From: Homalodisca vitripennis
Taxonomy: Eukaryota > Arthropoda > Insecta > Hemiptera > Cicadellidae
Direction: 5' to 3'
DNA: 64,000 bases
NCBI RefSeq assembly: GCF_021130785.1
Contig: NC_060212.1
Span: forward strand, 150,936,501 to 151,000,500
Shown piece after piece: positions 56,081 to 64,000 of the stretch. A program made the translations under genes and the position numbers. Position 1 is the stretch's first letter. Each line of letters begins with the position of its first letter. The notes under the pieces are model-generated. The model was given only the letters and a program-made list of their open reading frames with translations. It made no database searches and had not been told where the DNA came from.

Positions 56081-56337
56081 TATGAAAAAAGGGAAGCTAT
56101 TTGAGCTTGGGATTGTAGCGGCAGGATTGAAATAGCAACTCCTAAGATATTGTAACACTTTTTGTTAAATAAAGTATTGTGACAGTCAACAAAAATCTAT
56201 TGATAATGTAACTATCAATCAGTCTCTCTTTTACATCTCGGTCAATATGTCTCTCAGGCCATATTTTTACATAAGTTAAACCTTTCCATGTATAAAATTT
56301 CCATAAGTCTTTAACAGCACTTGTTAACTTTTACCAG

Positions 56338-56536
56338 ATTAGTCAGCAAAGAAGAGTGGAGAAAGAGATATCGGGGAGTTCACAGTTGCTGCAGATGCCA
56401 TGCTCTCTGACTGGGTCACTGAACAATGCGACCGAGCACTCCTACAGTCAAGAGGAGTCAGAGACTGCCGTGCCAGAAGGCACTAGTCCTGTGGAGGATC
56501 TTATTAACGAGGTGGAGCAACAACTTGGTGTTGAAG
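56338..56536 (+). CDS. ZAD-C2H2 zinc-finger protein, exon 3 (acidic linker)
   Basis: Acceptor TTTTACCAG/ATTAGT and donor GAAG/GTGAAC bound 199 bases, entering phase 0 and leaving phase 1. It encodes ISQQRRVEKEISGSSQLLQM, followed by a Ser/Glu/Thr-rich acidic linker ending VEDLINEVEQQLGVE. No fold is recognisable; such linkers between ZAD and zinc fingers are usual. An alternative acceptor five bases later (ATTAG/TCAGC) would fit only the longer form of exon 2. The exact join to exon 4 in phase supports the exon. Confidence 0.82.
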
Positions 56537-56682
56537 GTGAACATTAGCTTATCATAATGTATATAGATTTTGTACAAATTCTTTTTCGATGTTCGATATT
56601 CACTTCTCTTAAGATGAATACACTTTGACTTTCAGTAACATTTCTTTTGTGCTTAATTTAAAAAATCAACATCTCTTTCCAG

Positions 56683-56935
56683 TTTTTGGAGAAAACGGAA
56701 GCATGTACAGTTCGGATGACCCATTAGTGTTGAAAGCTGAAGGCCTTGAAAAACCCAGGAAGAAAAGAGGACGGCCTAAGAAAATCCCCCAGACTGATCC
56801 TGAAATAATAGCACTGGAGAATTCTATGAGTGGAAACTCGGAAATCTTATCTGAAGATGTTAGGGGAGATGAGAAGAATGTTAAGGATGATGATACTGAT
56901 GGCAGAAGACGTAGGAAAAGAAAAGTGCCACAAAG
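56683..56935 (+). CDS. ZAD-C2H2 zinc-finger protein, exon 4 (AT-hook)
   Basis: Acceptor CTCTTTCCAG/TTTTTGG and donor CAAAG/GTAAGT bound 253 bases, phase 1 to phase 2. The product is strongly charged. It contains EKPRKKRGRPKKIPQT, a canonical AT-hook core (RGRPKK) that binds the minor groove of AT-rich DNA, then an acidic stretch and the basic cluster GRRRRKRKVPQR, a likely nuclear localisation signal. These fit a nuclear DNA-binding role for the gene. Confidence 0.87.
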
Positions 56936-57940
56936 GTAAGTTTAACAATTTGATCTTGCTGGTATAGTGTTTACAACTTGTTTGAATACATAATTAATAA
57001 AAAGTAATGAAGGCTAATACTAAACATGCAGAAACATATTTTTGTATGTCTGTCAATGCTGCTAATTCTGTATTTGTTAAGTTTTTTAATCAGCCTATAA
57101 TTGAATATGGGGACAGAGCCCTGAAATAAAAATAATTTTCAGCAATTATTGTACAAGATTTCAATCAAATATGACCAGAGGGTATTAAGTCCTAGAGTGG
57201 AATCAGTGACTGGACCAACTAACTGGTTTGAATTCCTTATTATTGAACATCATATTACACAAATTTGGTATGGTATATTGTACTGCTTATTTCTTCATCC
57301 ATAATTGATAACAAACACATTAGGATACAAAGGGCAGAGCTCTGACATGAAAGAATTTTGAGCTACACTTTTCTATAAGATTTGTTATCAGAGGATATTT
57401 ACAAAAGTTGACCAATTGAGTTCATGGATAATCCAACTGTCCAAGGTTGGTAAAGGTAAAGATCCAAGGTAAAAATACGATTTCAATTAACTATAGGTGT
57501 GGAACTCAATTATGTACAACTATTGGCCCCTATAATGAAAACAACCAAAAAGAGTTCACAGGTGATGTCAATTTTCAACAATAATAAAGAATTTTGATAG
57601 CAAAAATCCATTATTAAACTAAAAATTGTGATTTTAGTTCATGGTTAATGAATGAAAGGATAGTAGGATTTCGGACATTTGTCATCTTTATATGTTACAA
57701 AAAAGTATAACATATATTTCAAGGATTGAAATCTACCCTCTTCTTGGGATGTAAAAACCCTAATACATTAAAAAGCTTATAAACTAAAGAGTACGACAAT
57801 GGACTGCCTCTCAAAGTTATATTAATTATTAAGTTATACCTGACTAGTACACGAACATCATGAAGTTCAGAATGATACCATGTGATGTCAGTGCGCAGGA
57901 GCCAAGAGGACAACAACATACCACACCAGAACTAACGTAC
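56936..57940. other. Intronic stretch without recognised features
   Basis: Start of intron 4 of the zinc-finger gene. Two diverged segments at about 57,110-57,190 and 57,325-57,410 share GGACAGAGCCCTGA / GGGCAGAGCTCTGA and AGAGGGTAT / AGAGGATAT words. They may be a decayed duplication; otherwise nothing is seen. Confidence 0.35.
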
Positions 57941-57944
57941 ATGA

Positions 57945-59390
57945 AGCATTGACAAGAAAGATGAACCAGCCAACTATAGACCCATCTCTCTCCTACCTAC
58001 TACTTCAAAAATTATTGAGAAAATAGTTCTTGCCAGACTACTCACACACCTTCAACAAAATGGCCTCTTGACAGACAAGCAACATGGCTTTACAAAAGGG
58101 AAGTCAACAACAACTGCAATTGCTGATCTGGTAGAGTTCATAGTAGAGAACATAGAGTCCGGCAACACCATCTCCAGCGTATACTTAGACCTGAGTAAGG
58201 CATTTGATTGCCTTGGTCACGATCTCATTTTGGCTAAATTAAAAAGCCTAAGCATTATAAAAACATCCCTAAAATGGTTCAAAAGCTACCTGAAAGGACG
58301 GACCCAAGTAGTAGAGGTGAAGAAAAATGAACATGGGCAAACAAGTACTGTGCGATCAGATCCAATACCAACAAGAAGAGGCGTACCACAAGGATCAGTC
58401 TTAGGGCCAGTACTATTTATTTTATTTACAAATGACCTACCAAAGTACATGACACCATACAGTGAAACAATTATGTATGCTGATGACACTGTGCTCGTAA
58501 TAGCCAGTAATAATAACAAACATTTGGAAATTGACACATACATATCTGTCAACATGGCACAACAATACTGCATGAGTAATGACCTTGTTTTTAATCAAAA
58601 TAAAACTAAACAGATGTATTTTGGAAGAAATAGAAAGGACTCAACAGCACTCCCTGATCTTCAGAATGTAAACATGCTGAAACACCTAGGTGTAACACTT
58701 GATAGTGATTTATCATGGAAAAATCATGTAGACAATCTGTGCAAAAAACTAAGCTCTGCCATATTTGCCATAAAAAGAACCTCAGCAGTCAGTTCACCAG
58801 AAGCTTCAAAAATAGCATACCATGCCCTTTTCCAAAGCCACCTACAATATGGAATAGTTGTTTGGGGGGGAACTTCAAATGCCAACCTGCAGCGCCTACT
58901 GAAATTGCAAAAGAGGGCTCTCAGAATAATGACTGGTCAAGGCCCAAGAGAAAGTTGTAGAAATACATTCAAGGATTTGAAGATTCTTACAGTTATTTCC
59001 ATTTACATATTGGAAACTGTTCTCTTTTGTGTTACTAGAGACCTAACAAGGCATAGAGATCTGCATGGACACAACACAAGACATGCAGGCAACTTCCACC
59101 TTCCGGCACACAGAACAGCCACCTATGCAAAAAAAAACCATCTTATGCTGGAATCAAGATATATAACACACTGCCTGAAGACTTGAAGACCAACAGCCCA
59201 CAGAACCTGAAGAAGGAACTCCGGACCTGGCTCCAGGAAAGACCCTTCTACAGCATGGAAGAGTTCTTCAATTGGAGGGACAATGCATGAAGACCCAACT
59301 CATGAGGAAGAAGATATTTTTTTGTCTTTAAAACTTGACATGTATTCTAATCTTGATGATTATGAATAAAGAATTTCTGATTTCTGACAA
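57945..59390 (+). mobile_element. Young non-LTR retrotransposon, 5'-truncated, nearly intact RT
   Basis: The frame is open from DEPANYRPISLLPTTSKIIE near 57,960 to 59,186, with a frameshift in an A-tract near 59,135, and continues to a stop at about 59,288. Motifs in order are VYLDLSKAFDCLGHDL, TRRGVPQGSVLGPVLFI, the catalytic MYADDTVL near 58,475, NKTKQMYFGR, LKHLGVTLDSDLSWKNHVD, HNTRHAGNFHLPAHRTA, IYNTLPEDLK and ERPFYSMEEFFNWRDNA. The 3' UTR is about 100 bases with AATAAAGAATTTCTGATTTC. It is the best-preserved member of the CR1/Jockey-like family in the window. It lies in intron 4 of the zinc-finger gene. Confidence 0.9.
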
Positions 59391-59579
59391 TGAACTTAAT
59401 GTCGGTATTTTTTATGGTATTGCAGCATGTCATCTGCAACAAAGATAACAGGAAGTCAATGGTCGGGACAGGGAGTAATAAAGGGTAACCATCTCCCGCT
59501 TAATGTTTTGGTCCTTGACCTCAATGTCATGGTGTTTGTACGAATTTTATTAGTTAAAGTTTGTTTGTTCAAATCTTTG

Positions 59580-60760
59580 TAGGTTTCCTAGTTAATTCTT
59601 TTTTTATACTGGTAGCCAAATTTGCCTGATAATGTCAATAGAAGGTTGAGTTAACAGTTGGTTTACTAATTTTTTTCTCTGAAGCCTCAATAAGTTTGTG
59701 TTTGAAAAAAAATCTCTCTGTGTATTATGTTTGCTTCACCATTTCATTTGATAAATTTCAGACCAGCAGTGTTGAGCAATTTTGGACTTTTCCGCTAGAA
59801 CTCTTTTTTTATTTTCTTTATGTTCTTTAATTCTCACATTTAGTAGTTTTTTGTGTCGCCTGTATATTCCCAATGACAAGTTGAAAATGTTTTACTGTAA
59901 ACACAGTTTTTTTAATCCTGGTGTGTCATTTTTTGGTCTGGATTTTAAAAGACTGTCTAAGAATGTTTTGGGTTTTAAGAGGCTCTAATAATGTATTTCC
60001 TGCCTACTTTTATAATTTTCTCTGGTTTTTTTGCTACAAAATATCATATTAAGGATGTTCCTATCTCTTCACACACATTCAGAAAATGGAGTTTATTGAC
60101 TTCTACCTTCATGGTTAGACTAATGGAGGGAGAAATGCCATTTATGTGGGAAAAAAATCAATTTAGTTTAGTGTCTCCATGAGGAAAGACAACAAGGTGT
60201 CATCCATGTATCTCCACCAGATTCTCAGTTTGAATTAAGTTGGTTGAGTTTGCTTTTTTGATGAAATTCTGCCATAACGATATTTATGGTGATGGGTCAT
60301 AGAGTAGATCCCTCATTTTGATGGTAAATTTTACCTTCTGGTTTAAAATTATTGTTTTATGTGCATAATTCTAACAGCTCCATGATTATGGGATTGAAGT
60401 TTTGCTGTCTTATTTAACGTTCCATAATTGCCTTCTTTTATAACTGAGACAATGAGTTTTAGTGGAACTGGTAAATTAATGAATAGACTTTTAACGTCAA
60501 AGGTAACTAAGTTGCCTATTGGTTTTTGGCTGGATACAGAGTTTTTTTGACTTATTGAATGTCCTTAAGAGTTTTTAATAAATGAATCAGGTAAATTTTG
60601 TATATATTGTAATGTAGTAACTATAAACCTTATGTTGAACTCGTGCAAGTGTTGCTATGTATTAATTGAGAAATTTAGATGAAACGTTTGGACCAGCCTT
60701 GACCAAAGCTAAATGATTGAAAGTTTCATACACCTTCCAACATTGTGTAAAAACCATTTT
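59580..60760 (-). mobile_element. Penelope-like element remnant (RT plus GIY-YIG endonuclease)
   Basis: Minus-strand reading, with frameshifts, gives TFDVKSLFINLPVPLKL near 60,500, IYHQNEG-type sequence near 60,320, RIWWRYMDDTLLSFLME near 60,220 (catalytic MDD) and HINGISPSI-like near 60,140. It continues with FTMKVEVNKLHFLNV near 60,100. Further downstream come LNVRIKEHKENKKRVLAEKS and KIAQHCWS near 59,800, the end of a GIY-YIG endonuclease. The order RT then GIY-YIG is specific to Penelope-like elements. It is broken by many lesions, and terminal repeats were not identified. Confidence 0.78.
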
Positions 60761-61106
60761 TTAAGATGTCTCCCAAATTATTTCTACCTGTAATAATTAT
60801 AAATCCTTGCTTAAGTAATTAACTTAATAATTCCCTCATCTTCTCTTATCCAGTATTAATTATTTTTCAAGGCATTACTAAATTTTGTAAAATTACTTTC
60901 CAGACCGATTTATTTTATAGATATATTTCACAGTAAAGGATTAATTCTTACTATTATGATCCGTAACCAGGAGGAAGTGCTTCATAACCATTACTAATTC
61001 TTAGTTAAGACTCCTAGTATTAAATAATGTTAGTAGTTAAAATGCTTATAGCCATAAATGTAAATAAATTACAAAAATGGACATTTATACAATGTTTTGT
61101 TGTCAG
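60761..61106. other. AT-rich end of intron 4
   Basis: No recognised feature up to the acceptor TTTTGTTGTCAG of exon 5. Confidence 0.4.
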
Positions 61107-61255
61107 ATACAAGGAAGCTGTACAGGGAAAGGAACTTGAGAGGATATTCAGAGAAGAAGGTGTCATTGATGAAGAAGAAGAGAAGGAAGTAATCGTTGAG
61201 TTAGTAGATGAACAGTTACCCACAGTTGTCGATACGCCAGCAGAACAAGTTAGTG
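61107..61255 (+). CDS. ZAD-C2H2 zinc-finger protein, exon 5 (acidic)
   Basis: Acceptor TTGTTGTCAG/ATACAAG and donor TTAGTG/GTAAGT bound 149 bases, phase 2 to phase 1. The peptide, RYKEAVQGKELERIFREEGV, is followed by DEEEEKEVIVELVDEQLP and TVVDTPAEQVS: acidic and probably partly helical. No domain is recognised. It is placed in the gene because it joins exons 4 and 6 in phase with consensus splice sites. Confidence 0.82.
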
Positions 61256-61394
61256 GTAAGTCTCAAAGAAACTGATAATCACTTTGATCTAAAGTTAGTT
61301 CTTTAGAAATAAGATATCTAGTTTACGATATTTTAATACAGATCGATTTAAATAAGATGTCTTCCCTTAACATGATAAGATGCCTATTATGAAA

Positions 61395-61500
61395 GGAAAC
61401 TGGATTTTTCTGGACATTTTCCATTGTTCAGAGTTACACTTGTGTTACTGACTTTTTGTATCACTGAATGATGGCAAATGTCCAGAAAAATCCTGTTTCC
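61395..61500. repeat. 106-bp hairpin / miniature inverted repeat
   Basis: GGAAACTGGATTTTTCTGGA at 61,395 is matched by the complement of the sequence ending at 61,500 (...TCCAGAAAAATCCTGTTTCC). The arms are about 40 bp with few mismatches around a short loop. It lies in intron 5. No target duplication is obvious, so it could be a small MITE or a local inverted duplication. Confidence 0.75.
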
Positions 61501-62284
61501 TTCACAATCCTTCCATCGTCAAAAACAAACTTCAAACAAAGAAATGACTATTATGGTTCATTCATGAAGTGTAGTGTACTATGTGTGTATATGTACTCAA
61601 AAGGCAGTCTCCGAAGTAGTGCTGGTTGTGCTGTAGGAGTACGTGTGTAGAACGTCTTTATCATGACTGGCTGAACTGATCATCCAACTTTTATTGGTTC
61701 CAAATCTCAGTACCCTAGTGATAGTAGTGTGATCAAGGATACCAAACTACATGGCAAGTACTAAGTATTATTGCCGTGGTACTCCACTGTCTCAATTTTA
61801 TTAGATCTCTTCAGATAGAAGTACAATTTAGATTTCAGGAGTAAAGTCTGTGACGGTGTTAGACGCTCTGGAAGCGGAGGGTGAATTGGAGTATTAGTAT
61901 ACAAAACACTGTGTTAACATCTCCCACCAACTTTTGGAATTGAGTCATAGAAAGGAACAAAACTGTTGTTGATTACTCATTTTAAAGATCTTAAAAATAT
62001 CTGTTAGCGGATTTGTTTATCTATGCAAGGTACATTTCCATTCAGTAGTTATCAAATAACAACCATAAAATTAAACTACTTTTTTGTAGCTGTTTCAGAA
62101 AGTATGTTGAATTTTGTTTATCAGAAGCACTTGACAAATTTTTTGTAGATTTTACATATTTTTTTCCAGGAGCACTGAACAACAATTACATCTGTATTTT
62201 ATATAGCAATCGTCAATTTTGTAAATGAAAATATATTGTTAGTGAATTGTTTGCTCACTACAGCCTACTGTTTGCTTGTTACAG
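61501..62284. other. Rest of intron 5 of the zinc-finger gene
   Basis: No further features recognised up to the acceptor TTGCTTGTTACAG of exon 6. Confidence 0.4.
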
Positions 62285-62450
62285 AGGTGATCGGACACTT
62301 AGAGACTCAGGAAGGCCAGGATCTGGGTGAAGTGATTGTAATCAATAAGATTAAAGCAAGGAGAAAGTATCCCATTAGGAAGAAAATTCGTTTTCAATGT
62401 GAAATTTGTGGTAGGGGTTTTCTTCATCATGGAAGATACATGTTTCACAA
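62285..62450 (+). CDS. ZAD-C2H2 zinc-finger protein, exon 6 (start of first C2H2 finger)
   Basis: Acceptor TTGCTTGTTACAG/AGGTG and donor TTTCACAA/GTAAGC bound 166 bases, phase 1 to phase 2. It encodes EVIGHLETQEGQDLGEVIV, a basic linker (RRKYPIRKKIR), then FQCEICGRGFLHHGRYMFHK. The C-x2-C-x12-H pattern is a C2H2 finger whose last histidine lies in the next exon, beyond 62,450. No further exon was found before the window ends, so the gene is incomplete at its 3' side. The six exons together give 343 codons plus two bases. Confidence 0.88.
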
Positions 62451-62719
62451 GTAAGCTAACATATTAGTGATTTGCTTAGTTTAGTTTTCCTAATTTATGA
62501 GCAGGTAATTTTGACTGTAGCCAACCCATGCCAAATAAACAAAACGTGTTGTATTATGTTCAGCTTACTCATTTGTCAGATCTTTAAAGTAAGCAGAACT
62601 GATAAAATAGAAAGTGGTGCAGAAAAACAGGGAAAGGTTAGATAATTATAAAAAACAATTCAATTTAAAAACATTACTTCTGTTAAATGCTATTTCATGT
62701 GCCTTGCACATTCATTAAT

Positions 62720-63760
62720 CGATCTTGAAGATTGGCTTAGAGCAGCACAATGGGATGTTGTGATGTGCTGTTCAATTTATGTCTTGAGTTCAGCTAAATT
62801 TGCTGGTCTACTCGGGTGCACAACACTCTCTAGATATCCCCATAAAATGTAGGGTCAAGCTGGTGGTCAAGCCATATTAGCATTCCTTGAAGTTATGTGT
62901 TCCCAACAAATATCGTACTTTTGCCACATGCTGTTCGTCAGTATGTGAGTTGGCGCCATCATGTTGAAACTAGGTGTTGTGAACTTCAATATTTGGAGGA
63001 GTAAGGTGCCTTGAAGTGAAAAAGGTCTCCAGCATATCAACATAATGCTGTAGAGTGGAGCCATTTGTATCTTGAAAGAAATAGAGGCTATTTACCTCTT
63101 GATGTGAGCCTGGCTCACAAAAAAATAACTTACGGACTGTGTAACAAATATTGGTGAAGTTCAAGTTGATTTCTTTGTGCCCAATAACATACATTCCTTT
63201 GTTCACATATACATTTGAAATAAGGTGGGCTGCATTGGACACCCAGATGTTTTCAACAAAGTTAGTATCCTCAATGATTTTAGCTAATAAAGGTTCACAA
63301 AATTGTAAAAAAAGCTTACCATGATTTTGTTTCCGTTCTTAAATGATCTTATGCTTGAAAAGATTATAGTTATTAAGGTTATGGAGTATTAATTGCATGC
63401 TCCAACGTTTGAGATGCAATTGCAATGTAATTTTTCACACCAGACGATGAGGACTCCTTTCCATTACGGCTCAAGCAGCACTGATGTTTTCCTGGAGTTT
63501 GCACAAACAGTACATAACCTGTAAGTTTTTTCTTTAAAGCTGAAGCAGTCTCTTCAAAGTTCCCTGTTTATCATGTTATGAGAGAACTTGATAAACAGGG
63601 AACAGGGATCTTGTAATAGTGTCGAAACTCGGTTTGTACAACTCTTACACTCTCTCCATGTTGGTATAGATTCTGAAAATTCCAAGCAATTTGGAAAAAC
63701 AATAAAATCACTCCACTGCCATAGCAACTGAGTCTGCTATCCAAATCACTGCAATGTTTT
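62720..63760 (-). pseudogene. Decayed mariner-type transposase
   Basis: Minus-strand fragments read ERV-like VRVVQTEFRHYYKIPVPCL near 63,640 (N-terminal DUF4817 helix), then FCEPLLAKIIEDTNFVENI near 63,270. Next are LYFFQDTNGSTLQHYVDMLE near 63,070, FFTSRHLTPPNIEV near 63,020 and FQHDGANSHT near 62,960 (second catalytic Asp). A frameshifted MGISREC-like block near 62,840 corresponds to the WGYL region. Stops and shifts are frequent. A 15-bp hairpin at 63,559-63,603 interrupts the N-terminal part. Terminal repeats were not located. Confidence 0.65.
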
Positions 63761-63857
63761 ATACTCAATACTGCATGGAAACGTAAAGTACAAATCGTTA
63801 TTTTTATTATGAAGGGAATTTAATTCTTTAACCATTGGTATATAGATATACTAGTTT

Positions 63858-64000
63858 AACCCTTTTAACCCCCGGCCATTAAATCAAGTGATGTGCCAGA
63901 AATCCCAAGCCATTTTCAGACAAAATGTAAGGGTTTTGTAAAAAATTCATAACTCAGTTATTTTTTAAGATATTTAGGTAATTCTTTTTTTGTTTTACTT
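63858..64000 (+). mobile_element. Possible left end of a TTAA-type element cut by the window edge
   Basis: TTAACCCTTTTAACCCCCGG near 63,858 is followed by GCCATTTTCAGACAAAATG and TGTAAAAAATTCATAA. The left 110 bases of the outer relic at 9,394 show the same order of words (TTAACCC..., GCCAAAATGCC, AAAAATTCATAA). The similarity suggests a related piggyBac-type terminus. The right end is outside the window. Confidence 0.4.

Overview
The window is AT-rich animal DNA, almost certainly from an insect. It carries a spliced ZAD-C2H2 zinc-finger gene (the ZAD domain is arthropod-specific), long introns, and a dense, old load of transposable elements. These include non-LTR retrotransposons ending in AATAAA plus a short tandem tail, Tc1/mariner, piggyBac, hAT and pogo/Tigger DNA transposons, and a Penelope-like element. 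No bacterial-type genes, CRISPR arrays or intact RNA genes were seen. The order of insect cannot be fixed from sequence alone.

Left part (1-15,840, minus strand): three exons (15,837-15,652; 9,069-8,971; 8,781-8,704) splice in phase into the N-terminal anticodon-binding region of a mitochondrial-type aspartyl-tRNA synthetase (DARS2-like). The catalytic exons lie off the left edge. The 6.6-kb intron between the first two of these exons holds a four-deep nest: a piggyBac relic (9,394-15,242) contains a DD41D mariner (9,511-14,315), which contains a nearly intact piggyBac (10,347-13,810), which contains a 5'-truncated non-LTR fragment. The intron to the left of 8,704 holds a near full-length ORF2 of a non-LTR element interrupted by a fold-back mariner derivative with ~490-bp arms, a tRNA-derived SINE, and a second DD41D mariner.

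Middle part (16,000-40,300): two further minus-strand exons (24,717-24,634; 20,718-20,651) splice in phase into a Gly/Pro/Arg/Tyr-rich N-terminus. Their phase also matches the first DARS2-like exon, so they may be its 5' end or a separate gene. Around them are a 2.0-kb hAT-type non-autonomous element with an 8-bp target duplication and internal 186-bp repeats, two broken Tigger elements, a decayed pogo-type transposase, a short mariner MITE, and a non-LTR 3' half with an RNase H domain. A possible first exon of an unknown minus-strand gene sits at 40,340-40,278.

Right part (41,066-end, plus strand): a ZAD-C2H2 zinc-finger gene whose six exons (41,066-41,200; 51,766-51,894; 56,338-56,536; 56,683-56,935; 61,107-61,255; 62,285-62,450) join without a phase break. 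They encode a complete ZAD, an acidic linker, an AT-hook and the start of the first zinc finger; the remaining fingers lie beyond the right edge. Its introns hold piggyBac miniatures, an unclassified TIR element with an 8-bp duplication, several non-LTR 3' ends, an RTE-like 3' end, a ~0.5-kb CT microsatellite, a Penelope-like remnant and a decayed mariner.

The two recognisable host genes have no obvious functional link. Most of the window is a record of nested and rearranged transposons.
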